From positions 30,596,695-30,660,694 of the forward strand of contig CM055271.1 in assembly GCA_029237695.1 (NCBI GenBank): a DNA stretch of 64,000 bases, given 5' to 3'. The notes under the pieces were generated by a model. It was given only the letters and a program-made list of their open reading frames with translations, was not told where the DNA came from and made no database searches. Source of the stretch: Conchocele bisecta (Eukaryota > Mollusca > Bivalvia > Lucinida > Thyasiridae). This document shows positions 1 through 11,444 of the stretch, piece by piece (the stretch's first letter is position 1; each line of letters opens with the position of its first letter). A program made the translations under genes and the position numbers.

Positions 1-1147
1 GAAGGTCAAAGGTGAAGGTCGAAGTACTGGGTTGGTGGAGTGTGTAGGGCATGTTCATATGTATCATGTGTATACATATTTAAGGGATTGGCAAAAGTAT
101 TGAGAAGTTATTGTAGGATTGAGAAACGTGCACGTAGATTTGTCCCAAAGTGCTAAGTAAACATTTAAAGTAGAAAAGTGAAGGTCAAAGGTCAAGGTCG
201 AAGTACTGGGTGGTGGAGTGTGTAGGGCATGTTCATATGTATCATGTGTATACATATTTAAGCGATTGGCAAAAGTATTGAGAAGTTATTGTAGGATTGA
301 GAAACGTGCACGTAGATTTGTCCCAAAGTGCTAAGTAAACATTTAAAGCAGAAACGGTGAAGTTCAAAGGTCAAGGTCGAAGTTCTGGGTGGTGGAGTGT
401 GTAGGGCATGTTCATATGTATCATGTGTATAAATATTTAAGCGATGCGATTGGCAAAAGTATTGAGAAGTTATTGTAGGATTGAGAAACGTGCACGTAGA
501 TTTGTCCCAAAGTGCTAAGTAAACATTTAAAGTAGAAAAGGTGAAGGTCAAAGGTGAAGGTCGAAGTACTGGGTGGTGGAGTGTGTAGGGCATGTTCATA
601 TGTATCATGTGTATAAATATTTAAGGGATTGGCAAAAGTATTGAGAAGTTATTGTAGGATTGAGAAACGTGCACGTAGATTTGTCCCAAAGTGATAAGTA
701 AACATTTAAAGTAGAAAACGTGATGGTCAAAGGTCAAGGTCGAAGTACTGGGTGGTGGAGTTTGTAGGGCATGTTCATATGTATCATGTGTATAAATATT
801 TAAGGGATTGGCAAAAGTATTGAGAAGTTATTGTAGGATTGAGAAACGTGACCGTAGATTTGTCCCAAAGTGCTAAGTAAACATTTAAAGTAGAAAAGGT
901 GAAGGTCAAAGGTGAAGGTCGAAGTACTGGGTGGTGGAGTGTGTAGGGCATGTTCATATGTATCATGTGTATAAATATTTAAGCGATTGGCAAAAGTATT
1001 GAGAAGTTATTGTAGGATTGAGAAACGTGCACGTAGATTTGTTCCAAAGTGCTAAGTAAACATTTAAAGTAGAAAAGGTGAAGGTAAAAGGTGAAGATCG
1101 AAGTACTGGGTGGTGGAGTGTGTAGGGCATGTTCATATGTATCATGT
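1..1147. repeat. 179-bp satellite array (about 6.5 units)
   Basis: Head-to-tail repeat with period about 178-184 bp; the landmark 'catatgtatcatg' recurs at 56, 234, 413, 597, 776, 955 and 1134. Each unit contains 'aaggtcaaaggt', which in the unit at 182-194 is two AGGTCA half-sites one base apart. The array runs off the left edge. Short minus-strand open frames through it are a by-product of repetition, not genes. A further partial unit at 1798-1912 runs into a hairpin/GTCC terminus at 2063, so the array is probably the tandem core of a hairpin-ended element in minus orientation. Confidence 0.95.
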
Positions 1148-1797
1148 TGTAATGGTATAGACTTCAGTCAACCAATATTGACTGTTTAATTTGTAAACAA
1201 ATGGTTTACACATGCAGTTGACATGCATTTATCAAGCTTACCCTGTTATGTCATATCTTGCTGCTTTAACATAAGCTTCATTTGTACATTTACATGGTAT
1301 TCAGATAGAATATAAGTCTGTGAGATGAGTATCCGAACCATTGTATCACTTATTGCACACATGTCTGAATTTCTTTTGATTTCGATGGTCCCGCCATTAT
1401 TTTGGAAATAGTTTAGAGATTACAGATATTATGATTTAAACTGTTCCATGTTGCTAATAGCGAATATCAACAAATAGTCGCCAGCCACAGAGTTATTCCA
1501 TTCTCAAATAATTATATTATTATCCATATTTCTGTAAGTATATGCCACTTTCCACGTAATCTATTTTGGGTGCAAGGCTATACCTACTGTATCTAGTCGA
1601 GCGCGTGATTTGGAAACTAAGGGTGTCACAATAAAACCAGCGTAATTCGCTGGCCAGCAATATGCTGGCCAACGTATTTCCAGCGAAAGTTGCTGGGAAT
1701 CCAGCCACTTTTGCTGGAGACTAGATGCTTGGGTATATAAGCCTCGAGAAACGCGGACTCGGGGACCTTCAATAGATTTCTCTTTGAAAACACCTCC
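1148..1797. other. Unassigned 650-bp insert in the satellite; CCAGC hairpins and TATA module
   Basis: Single-copy-looking DNA interrupting the 179-bp satellite. Near its right end four successive CCAGC...GCTGG inverted pairs lie at 1637-1717, followed by a TATATAA box at 1734-1740 and about 60 bp of leader-like sequence before the satellite resumes. This could be a retroelement LTR or a promoter fragment; no coding region or clear target duplication is visible. The satellite phase differs on the two sides, so it is not a simple insertion. Confidence 0.4.
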
Positions 1798-2063
1798 TTG
1801 TGGTGGAGTGTGTAGGGCATGTTCATATGTATCCTGTGTATAAATATTTAAGCGATTGGCAAAAGTATCGAGAAGTTATTGTAGGATTGAGAAACGTGCA
1901 CGTAGATTTGTCATCACGTGTATAAATATTGACATAATATGTGAAGGCATGTAGAAGTTACTAAAGAATATAATATCGGGACGTACGGACGGGACGGATG
2001 TACGGGGACGGACGGACGCTAGTAACACTATATGCCCCCGTACCTTTCGGTAGCGGGGGCATA
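1798..2063 (-). mobile_element. Hairpin/GTCC 5' terminus (A-like) joined to a satellite unit
   Basis: Read on the minus strand it starts TATGCCCCCGCTACC, folds into a stem with GGTACGGGGGCATA, continues AGTGTTAC, then a degenerate GTCCGTCC tract, then the 179-bp satellite unit. This is the same tip as the family A elements at 14091, 15567 and 55180. The 3' end would lie beyond the left edge of the window. Confidence 0.7.
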
Positions 2064-2269
2064 AAACTGCCATTTTATTGTCCGATAATCTGGAGGTTCC
2101 CTGTAGTGTGAATTGTATTTTAATCCACGATCGTCAGTGGGTGAATATTATTTAGCATCGCCGTGTTAATTTATATTTAACATTTCCTATTGTAACATTC
2201 TAATATTAACGTGTGTCAGATAGTTCATTAATAGACCCTGTATTAACGAAGACAACAACGGTAATATGT

Positions 2270-2543
2270 CAGGGGCGTAGCTAGCACTCTATCCATGTGG
2301 ATTCATAATTGTGCTAGGGGGGTCCGGGGCATGCCCCCTCCCCCCCGGAGAATTTTGAAAACAATGGTGCAATCCGGTGCATTCTGGGCGTTCTGAGGTG
2401 CTTTATTTAGTACTGGAAAATGGAATGTTTTATGATCATAAATCAACAAATAAACCCTTTACTCGGCAGATTTTTTTCTCAAAAATAGAGCTAAAATAGC
2501 AAACAAATACAAGCCCCGATTATGTTAATAATACTCAGATTGT
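2270..2543. repeat. hAT terminal inverted repeat and 3' flank of the transposase
   Basis: CAGGGGCGTAGCTAGCA at 2270 is a typical hAT transposon tip and lies 274 bp beyond the stop codon of the minus-strand transposase. I could not find the partner tip (…CGCCCCTG) upstream of the gene, so the element may be truncated or rearranged. The stretch contains C/G runs and an AT-rich tail but no gene. Confidence 0.6.
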
Positions 2544-5401
2544 CTAACAGAAGTCTAATTTTCTGTCCTTTTTGCCAACGAACTGTATGATTACATGTTC
2601 AATGTCAATGTCCATATGTCTGTAACTATGCATCATTGCTAGTCCAGACAGGCGTTCAGTGGACATAGTGGATCTCATGTAGTTTTTCACCCTTCTCATC
2701 TCGGCTGAGGCTGTTGAGACTGGCATGGTGATAAGCACTACCAGACATATGTAAATGTCTGGGTACAGAGTTTTGTTTGTGTCTTTTAAAGTTGCACTAA
2801 GGTCAGAAGGCTTTGTTTCTTCCAAAGACCACCTAACTTTCCAGCGGGCAACTTCACGTCTGAAGCTTTCACGATCTCCATGGAAGTCGTCATGAAATGC
2901 ATCGAATATGGCATCTTCTTGAGCAGGTGTCAGTTCATGGACAATACTTGGTATCATGTACTGTGCTTTGAACCTGTCGTTGGCGATTACTAGGCGATCT
3001 TCCAGTTCTACAACCAGATGGTCAACGAACGGGTAATATAGTGCCCTTTTCCAATAGTCTGAGACTGAATCGGCTGGAACGTTGCCACGGTGGCGTTGGT
3101 GTCGAGCTGTTCTTGGCTTTGAAGGTTCTACTTCCTGCACTTCGGCCATGGCCACTGCTTTGCCGTACAACTCATGCCACACATCGTCGTCCGTTCTCTC
3201 GGCACGGAATGTTGCTATCAAAACTTGGCTCTCCCTGGCTGCCTCAACTAAGTCGATGTTTTGTTGATGTAAAAGTTTATTCAGCGGCATAACACCCTGA
3301 AGCACGAACTCAACAACAATCAGAGAGACTATAAAGTCGAATCCAAGGATGCTACACCTATAGCTGCGCGCTTTGGAGTCTCCTGCTAGCTCTAGCACCT
3401 CGAGGGCATTTACAATAGTGGTGCATGCGGCTTTAAAGGTGTAGAGCGAGTCCGCACGACTGGCCCATCTTGTCTCACAGAGGCTCTGCAGGCGGGTTCG
3501 CTTGTTCATTTCTTCTCTAGAAAACGGGTCGTTTCCCAGCTCTTCCTGAAATGCAAGTAGACGTTTCGCAGAATACTTGAATGCAAAACCGATTTGCTGC
3601 ACTGTGTCCAGCAAGTTTCTAACAAGTGGTTCTTTGCAGGCGTGCACGATGGAAAGATTCAAGCTATGGGCTTTGTAGTGAACATACATGGCTTGTGGAA
3701 CTAGTTGCTGTACCCGAGCTTGTACACCACGATGACACCCAGACATATTACTGGCTCCATCGTAACCCTGGCCACGCATCTTAGTAATATATAGCCCAAC
3801 ATTCCTTTGGCCCTCAATGAACTTATTGAACAGAGCCTCTCCAGTGGTTGACTCGGCTTGAATAAAACCAACGAAATCCTCACGGACGTCATTTTCTGAC
3901 TCGGAATAATACCTTACACACATGGCGATTTGTTCCATAGTGGAGGCATATGTCGCCTCGTCTGCAAGAAACGAATAACAAACAGCATCGTTGCATTGCT
4001 TCACAATTTTGTTTTTGATATATTCTTCACACACAGTTATTAATTCGTTTTGTATTTCAGGGGATGTATATGTTACTCTAGAGTTTGAAGCCAAATGAGT
4101 TTTCAAGATTGCATCCATAGTAGCCTTGTCATTCAATAGAACCATAAAGTTACTGTTGCTGTCAGCATGACTTCTAAGTGGGATATTTTGACGACCACAG
4201 AGAATGATTACTTTTATTATCGATCTTAACACATGTCGATTTCTGGCAACAGTGTTTGCGTGGCTCTTAGATAACTGTGATGTAATGCTCTTTTGTTCCC
4301 CTTTGACAATTTTCATAAAACTATCAGCACTGGCACAGCAACTATGATGACTTGAACCATCCTCGACATGCCTTTTGACATACTTTCCTAGATTCGACCA
4401 TTTCGATACTGGGGTGCTGATAAATGTTTTTCCCTTTGAAGATGCAGATCCAAACAGGAGACAGGGTGCGCAGTAGACTGAATTTTCAGAAACTGAATAT
4501 CGTAGCCAGACGTATTTCTCCAACCAATCACTTGAGAATTGACGCTTGGTTCCATACTCTAGGCTGAAATAATAAATCATAAGGATAACAAAGAACCGCA
4601 TCATGAACAAACCTACCTTCGGGCATTTGCCAACACCATGGACATCAATTAGCATGCATGCAAGACATATATAGTCTGCGTTTCGCTGATCATCAACTCG
4701 TAAACAAAGAAGACAATACTAGCGAGTCATGATCAGAATGTGCGTTTCATACGTAGACTGACCCGAGTCCATGGTCACTCACATATGCCAGAAGGTATAT
4801 TTCCGATTTCTTATGAATTGATAAAATTATGATAGTCAATTTACATGAATGACTATAAGTGACGCTCAACTAATGATAACGGACTTAAATGGAAAACTAT
4901 GAGCGAGGAACTTTTGGTTGACTGTTCACATATACTAGAGACATGTTGGAAAAAAGAAGTATTTGTTAAGAACTGGATTGCATTTCAGGATTCAGTGATT
5001 GGATAACTCTGCTTCATCCCATGGTGTATGCATATTTAATAGACGTATGTATTGGCCATGCGATTTAGATGTCCAGCATACTTCACGCAAACCTCGTTGA
5101 TCTGAAAGGCCTACTTACAATTTTACTTACATTGACTTAAACTCGAAAGTTTTTGTCCATTCTCTGTTGTTTTGTAGAACTGTCATCTTCACCGAGTAGT
5201 CGGAAGTAAGTGACAACTTTGCTGGATCTGGATACATGTTAGAGATCGCCGAAAGTTTAGCTGGCTCATCCGCTTTCATAGGCTCGGTTGACGTATCCTC
5301 TAATTCGTCAACTAGCGTTTCTGCCGACCGGACAGTAAAACAAACTGTCAATCCTACATTGCGACATGTTAGTTGTTCAAATCCACAATGTCTAGAAGTC
5401 C
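2544..5401 (-). CDS. hAT-superfamily transposase (ZMYM1/THAP-like, zf-TTF + DUF4371), two visible exons
   Basis: Cut-and-paste DNA transposase, nuclear. The main exon spans 4563-2544 and ends in TAG; it is preceded by a strong acceptor (TTATTATTTCAG). An upstream exon (5401-5131) begins after AATTTCAG and ends at a GTAAGT donor. The phases fit exactly: AT from the first exon plus C from the second makes an Ile codon, giving FEFKS-I-LEYGTKRQF. In order along the protein: a TTF-type zinc finger (SDWLEKYVWLRY...YCAPCLLF...HHSC), a DUF4371-like region, an RNase H-like core with LADEATY, GQGYDGASNMSG and HSLNLS, the CETRW motif, and a C-terminal dimerisation block ending AEMRRVKNYMRSTM. The exon 2 frame is uninterrupted for over 670 codons, so it is young or constrained. 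The true start codon is not visible; more 5' exons are likely. The ATG at 4655 lies in the intron and is rejected as the start. Confidence 0.9.
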
Positions 5402-6234
5402 CTGAAATTTGTGAATAAATGTCTGAGATTTTCAGTCAGGTTATTAAAATTATTTATTACATTCCCAACGTGTTATTACATCGATTTTTCGGTGAGAGAA
5501 AACCCATAATGAGTTATTCATTGTGATCTAACAGTGACGAGGACACCTGATAAGTGGGAGGGAATGTAATAAATAAGATAATACATCGTACACCTTTCAA
5601 TATTGTCAAAGAATACACTCGCGTTGATCGATTTCCGCGTAAACAACTGGTTAGCTCTGCTCACTCGTGGTTTACGCGGGTACCGACCAACGCTCGTGTA
5701 TTATTTCACGCTAGTGAATGGTGTACGATGGAGTATCTCTATCTCTCTTAAATTAGAAAAGTATATAATTAATATTTCTTGAAAATTTCAATACTAAGTT
5801 GTCCCAATACAACCGAAATTAATAAAAAAAAATGTAAATTATGAATTTTAGACCATTATGGGCTTCCGTAGTTTTTTTTTTCAAACAGCCTGTCACCTTG
5901 AAAAAAAATCCGTTTTTTTTTGCTGATGCTTTGTATACGATTTTAAATGTTTAAGTTTGAGATGCATATAAGTATGAAATAATATAGATCTAAGTCTCAA
6001 AATAATGAAAATAATATTTAGCCAGGTTATTATAAACAACCTATCGTCCCACGAAAACAGATTACATTTCAACAAGTACAAGTTGTTTCTCCGAAGTGTA
6101 TGCTGGAAGAACAAGAGTGAGACATGTACAATAAAGAAATATATTGAAACTTACCCGTCTGACAATGCTGGCGTGGACAAAACAAAACTACGAAACCGTT
6201 TCCCCCATCCGTTGAGACTCAATGCTACATACGT
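5402..6234. other. No recognisable feature
   Basis: AT-rich, with short poly-A/T runs near 5820-5920. Short open frames on both strands show no recognisable motifs or splice context. It could hold the promoter or first exon of the hAT gene, but nothing in the sequence shows this. Confidence 0.6.
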
Positions 6235-6341
6235 GACGTCACGAGATTTTGTCGTAGTCCGACCGTGACGTAAACAAACTCATGACGTAAACAAAGTTTA
6301 TTTACGTCACGAGTTTCTTTACGTCACGGACTACGACAAGT
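6235..6341. promoter_or_regulatory. CRE site plus 92-bp hairpin carrying four TGACGTAA sites
   Basis: A perfect cAMP-response element, TGACGTCA, lies at 6235-6242. Immediately after it, 6250-6297 and 6298-6341 are near-perfect inverted arms (TTGTCGTAGTCCG ... CGGACTACGACAA). Each arm carries two TGACGTAA motifs (ATF/C-EBP-like half-palindromes), so the hairpin presents four. It may be a foldback mobile element or a bZIP-site cluster; there is no adjacent gene that decides. Confidence 0.6.
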
Positions 6342-6836
6342 TAACAACTACAGTATGGTAGGTTGTTAGCGCCACCGGTATAAATTTGGTAAACTTTTAT
6401 TTATTCCGGCAAGGAACGTTACAATATGAGTATGTAGTCAAGTACGCATACTGCAACTTTGGCTGAATTGCAACTTTGGTCGATTTTTTTTTCTCAGAAT
6501 CTTGTGGATTCAGCCGCGTACTCGCGTATAGGCAGCTACGCGCCTGTATGTATAGAAAACATATACCTTAGCCGAGGGGAAAATGTGTAGGAATCCAGCA
6601 CCTCATGTTTTTCTTAAACACCCGGAATCAGTGTATCGTTCTCGGACTGTGTGTCAAATTAAGAAGCCGGACATTACTTCTACTAAACATTCAATACAGC
6701 ATATTGACTTCTCAATGTATCTATAATTTGTCTAGAAGCAATTGCAGATGATCATGGGAAAGCCGTCTATCAGTCAATAAAATGGCGGAGCGACGTCACG
6801 CTGGAAGTGCTCGGACCAGTAGCCTATTTCACCAAC

Positions 6837-7096
6837 ATTGCAAAGCATACTTTTCTAGCAAAGTATACTTTGAGGGAGAAATTTTCAATTTTAGGATAAA
6901 TTTATTAATTTTTATTATACTGAATTTATTTATGGCTGTGATAATGTAATAAATTCAGTATAATAATTCTGCATACTTTTAATCATGAAATACATGCATT
7001 TGTTAGTTCTATTTGAAATAATGCATTTCAGGAAAAATAAATGATTACTCCCTCAAAGTATACTTTGCTAGAAAAGTATACTTTGCAATTTTGATG
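6837..7096. mobile_element. Foldback/MITE with ~43-bp terminal inverted repeats and a nested palindrome
   Basis: Left arm ATTGCAAAGCATACTTTT through GAGGGAG (6837-6880) is the inverted copy of CTCCCTC through CTTTGCAAT (7053-7096). Inside, TTATTATACTGAATTTATT and AATAAATTCAGTATAATAA form a second perfect 19-bp inverted pair. Weaker inversion extends outward about 15 bp on each side (ATTTCA.CAA). No coding content, so it is a non-autonomous element. Confidence 0.75.
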
Positions 7097-7299
7097 AAAT
7101 CCGCTACAGATGTCGGACTAAGAAATTTCATTTTTTTGGTTTATCAGCCTGGTAGACCTGTAACTTTTCATGGTCGGTCACATTGTATATTTTTAAACAC
7201 ACTTTAAGGCAATATCTTTAGTTCTTTGTTTCTGTAACCATCCAGCAGGGTGTATGTATACATTGCTGGGTACCCTGGGACCGGAAACCAATGTGATAT

Positions 7300-7400
7300 T
7301 ATCCATAAATGACGTCCGAAGTTGGCACAAATTTCAGAGTACATATGGAATATAATTTCACATGTACTCTGAAATTTTCTGTCCACTTATGTCATTTATT
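7300..7400. repeat. Small foldback with perfect 16-bp arms
   Basis: AAATTTCAGAGTACAT (about 7329) pairs perfectly with ATGTACTCTGAAATTT (about 7361-7376). Outer bases (ATAAATGAC / GTCATTTAT) extend the inversion with a mismatched interval. Probably a short MITE remnant. Confidence 0.6.
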
Positions 7401-7483
7401 AACAAGAAACGAGGCAATGCCACGAAGGCCGGGTTTTCTTCAAGACGAAGTCGATTACGCAGAAAAAATAGGTCGCAGCCAAA

Positions 7484-8187
7484 AAAGGTTACATGTGGTG
7501 GACACCCATTGGTTATGAAGTTGTGCAAGTATGGTGGTTCTATGTGGCATAGTAAGTGATGAATAGATATACACACGAAACATAACATTGCAAATGGCTT
7601 AAGATTATTACGAGGGAAAAAAATAGGTCCAGGTAAAAACGGTCGCCTGTTGGCTAGTTTATATGTGCAGCCCTTCCAGCGGTCCTATAATTCCTATAAT
7701 TCCTATATTTTTCAGACTTTTTCAAAATGTCCTATAATATCCTATATGTTGGGCAAAATTCCTATAATTCCTATATATATTTTGGGTAAGCAAAAGGTTG
7801 TTTTTTCTTTGGTTAAAATAGAACTTTTTTGTTAAATTTGTTGCACTAAATTCATCATGCAATTTAAAGGACATCCATAAGTATTTATTAATGTGATGTT
7901 GACATCATTTCAACAAAATTAATTTATGTAGTACCATGATGTGTGCCAATTCATTCTTAATTGTTTTTCAAAAATCCCTTTTTTAATGTAATAAGTTAAG
8001 GTAAATGACTTATTTGCACAAATAAATGATTTGTGATGGAACGCGGCTGGCTAGAAGGGCCAGATATAGTGTCCTATATTTTTTTGAAATCCTATTCTTT
8101 TTTTCACTGTGCTGGAAGGGCTGTATGTGGTGGGCATACTCGGTTATGAAGCTGTCACAGTTTGATGGTCCTAGGTTGTACAATAAC
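7484..8187 (-). repeat. Two family H core fragments and a CCTATAATT minisatellite
   Basis: 7484-7556 and 8118-8187 match, on the minus strand, the core of the family H element at 12.3-13.0 kb (ACCTAGGACCACCAAACTT...CAGCTTCATAA). Between them, 7680-7775 is a degenerate CCTATAATTCCTATA minisatellite. No gene. Confidence 0.55.
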
Positions 8188-8305
8188 ATAGAAATGTACT
8201 TAAATACTCAGGCTCCTCCAATCAAAGTGCTTGATAGTGTGCATAATATTCAAGTAAATGCTAAAAATGTTTGATAAGCATGGGCCTAGAGATACTGGTT
8301 TGTGT

Positions 8306-10247
8306 ACCCTTATTGGAGCCCCATGTAAAGTCAATGGAAATCAAACGAAAAATCTAGCTAAAAAACCAGAAGTTACTTACAAAAATAATCCACATCCCCA
8401 TGTTTATTATATGTTTGTGTTTGTCCTGCTAGCATGAAATTTAAACATTATGTTGTAGTTAGAAAATAATTGGCACAATCAGCTGTGTTCATGTATATAT
8501 GTGTCACAGGGTGATCGGGGAAGGATGTGTAGTAGGCACTGAACCCGTATCGACGGCTCTATGTTTATTACAATCTGTAAGCAGGAGAATATAAGTTACA
8601 ACACAAGTAAATATATCGACTGATGTTAATGGAGGTTTTCCGGCTAATGCCTAAATCTCACGAACAGTGTAGATTTACCCTCATGCACACTCATTAACAA
8701 TACAATACGAATGTATAGTACTCCCAGGGCACACAAATACATAATCGACCTCACAGTGTTTGCGAACAGTGTAGCCCCTGAGAATACATGATTGTATTCA
8801 ATGACTATGCATGATACATATTATATTGCACGAGATAGTGGCTGTATTTACGCACATAAAATATCAGACATAATGCAATAGGAGGGGATCCGAACACGAT
8901 ACATGTGAGAATGAATGAAGGCTAATAAGATAAATAAGACTGAATGGAACAAATAATTGGATAAAGGAGACATATTACGAGATGTTCTTGTACAACTATG
9001 TGTTTTGTAGAGCCGCCGGCCGATATTAAGGACTTATGATAAGTAATATATATGACCAGTGAACACCCTGCTCATCAGAATATGATTCTCTGCAGTTATC
9101 TATACAATATATTGCTAATGCCTAATGAACCCGTAGACAGCGTCCTATCGACGGGACATGGCCAGCGTAGGTCCTGATCAGGATGCGAATGGCAGGATGA
9201 TCTGGGGCTATGTTGGGTACAAAGGTCATGAGGTCATTATCTCGGTCTGCGGCTCAACCAATAGTATTATTACATGTACAATCGTCTCATATAAATGAAC
9301 AGTGGAGTATGATTATCACGGAGCCGTCAACAACATGTGAAAGGAACAATATGGCCCGGTTATTTACAAGAGCAATATAAGGCACGATACCGGATGCTCC
9401 GCTTTGTTGCGCTACCATTTCAGAGTAAGTATCTCATGAACATGTCCCAGAATAACTGAATGGATCGGCTATACATGCAAAATGCATACAATTGTATAAT
9501 GCGCGCGCACGGTAAAGAAAATGTAATAACATCACATTTGCTCGGCCGTTCGCGATCAAACCACGAAAATGAATAGTATACAATGTGAAATGGGACATGT
9601 ACATGCATCAAATAACACAAAATAAGCGACAATGATTACCTGTAAGCAGGAGAATATAAGTTACAACACAAGTAAATATATCGACTGATGTTAATGGAGG
9701 TTTTCCGGCTAATGCGCCGAAATCTCGTAGGTCGCGCCAGAAATCATTCAAATCCTGGCGAGATTCTACGAGACCTCATTAACACAGTCGAAACTCCCGG
9801 CAACCACAGGCGGCCTTAAATTACGAAAAGTAAAATACAGTGCGATACAAATAAGTGCATATATGGCGTATAGGATGTACGGACTATTATGAGGTATAGT
9901 ATGGACTGTATGGGGTATAGGATACGGCTATGGGAATTATATGGTAAATATGAGGTATACGTCAGGATGGGAGTGATGGGTTTTGAGTGGGGTCATTAAA
10001 ACGTAACACCAGTACTTGGTTGGCCGGTTACATATGTTATCATTACAGTGTGTTTACATGTGTAGACGTCAAATTGTGTTTATTATTCACAAACAACTGC
10101 AGTATTTCTCGTTTTGGTGCTGGCAGTATATTCATAAACAGATACTTGAAACGTGGATATGGAATATTTGTGTCAGTTTCTTTACGTTTTTTAGCTAGAT
10201 TTTTCGTTTGATTTCGATTGACTTTGCATGGGGCTCCAATAAGGGCA
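8306..10247. mobile_element. 1.94-kb block bounded by ~60-bp inverted repeats, with an internal 76-bp direct repeat
   Basis: 8306-8366 (CCCTTATTGGAGCCCCATG...AATCTAGCTAAAAAA) is the inverted copy of 10186-10247 with only a few differences. I see no target duplication outside the arms. Inside, 8575-8650 and 9640-9715 are identical direct repeats of 76 bp, 1065 bp apart, implying a recent duplication. No convincing coding sequence. Probably a non-autonomous DNA transposon of unassigned class. Confidence 0.55.
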
Positions 10248-10309
10248 CATCTACCTTAATACATTCTAGGAATCGGCTAGTCTTGCACCATTACTCACTT
10301 GTGAAATAA

Positions 10310-10600
10310 CTAGTCCATTATACCACAAACCCTCGCCGTCTGATATCTGTAGGTGCTGGACATGTTTGCAACACTGATTGGCTGGTCTCCTTCTGGTACT
10401 GGTGGCCTCCTGACACATGCTTCATTGATGAGGGTTTTCACATGCGAAGCTAATTCGTCCACTGTCCTTTTTTTTGTTTGGCCTTTTTCGTTTTTTGAGA
10501 AGGCGTATAGGATTTTTGAATCTGATGTAAGTTGTTTCAACACTTGTTTTCTAGATCTTAATTTTGTCTGTTTTTGTCTTAATACGCTGAAGTCCTTGAT
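10310..10600 (-). pseudogene. Possible coding exon fragment, unrecognised
   Basis: A minus-strand open frame (KQVLKQLTSDSKILYAFSKN...VRRPPVPEGDQ...) has amino-acid use that looks genuinely coding, with charged and hydrophobic residues mixed and no low complexity. A second frame just upstream reads SDEDVDQGLQRIKTKTDKI, suggesting one frameshift around 10550. I do not recognise the family. It lies immediately left of a hairpin-ended element and could be a captured or decayed gene piece. No good splice acceptor is seen. Confidence 0.3.
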
Positions 10601-10719
10601 CTACATCCTCATCGGATTGCCACAACCCCCAGACCAGAATATATGCTCTCTCTCTCTCCAAACGTTCATGTTTCGCACATCTCTATTGCTCATCGTATTA
10701 ATATTTTTTATCCTAATTG

Positions 10720-10764
10720 TATCCCCCGGACTCCGTCGGGGGATACTATGGATTTGACAGCGGG

Positions 10765-10816
<52 letters not shown>

Positions 10817-11270
10817 CACAGACACTTCTTGTCCGGAGCATAACTCGAACACCCTTTGGAATATTTTCATGAAACTTCACACATGCATAGACCACGACCC
10901 GAAGGTGTGTCGCTATTTTTTTAGTTATCTCCCTTTTTTGTTTCGCGCACTGATTGACCATAACTCGACCACCCTTTGGAATATTTTTTATGAAACTTCA
11001 CACATTCAATTAGACCACGAACCGAAGGTGTGTCGTGCACAAGAATAACAACTCTTGCATAGCTAATTTTTTAGTTATCTCCCGTTTTTGTTTTCGCGCA
11101 CTGATTTCCTGTCTGGAGCATAACTCGACCACCCTTTGGAATATTTTCATGAAACTTCACACATGCATAGACCACGACCCGGAGGTGTGTCGCGCACAAG
11201 AATGACAACTCTTGCGTAGCTAATTTTTTAGTTATATCCCTTTTTTGTTTTGCGCACTCTACAAACTGGA
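10720..11270 (+). mobile_element. Family B hairpin-ended element, 5' part with (GCGTCC)n
   Basis: Starts TATCCCCCGGACTCCGTC and folds with GGGGGATA (10720-10745), followed by a GCGTCC microsatellite (about 10765-10815) and at least three tandem core units of about 155 bp (landmark GGAGCATAACTCGA at about 10836, 10957 and 11117). No 3' palindrome is found here; compare the B 3' end at 16900-16955. Dipeptide-repeat open frames across the microsatellite are not genes. Confidence 0.75.
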
Positions 11271-11444
11271 CAATAATGCATGAAGACCTGTTTTCTCGTC
11301 TGCTCTGTACATCTTTTCTCGTGTGCTTTGTACACCTTACCTGTAGAGAGAACAATAGAGACTGGGAGAACCATTCACCTGTGCATGTGCAAGCATGTGC
11401 TAGCATGTGCAAATGTCCAGTCTTGACCACTATATCTGACCACA

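Noticed and set aside
64..1145. Series of ~60-116-residue minus-strand frames (…NMPYTLHH…TSQYFCQS…)
   Set aside because: They repeat with the 179-bp satellite period and are by-products of the repeat; no start, splice or domain support.
4564..4655. N-terminal extension MLIDVHGVGK... of the hAT transposase
   Set aside because: Lies upstream of a strong acceptor whose phase matches an upstream exon; read as intron.
10601..10961. Frames with DADADADA, GRGRGRGR or VRVRVRVR runs
   Set aside because: Direct translation of the (GCGTCC)n microsatellite in different frames.
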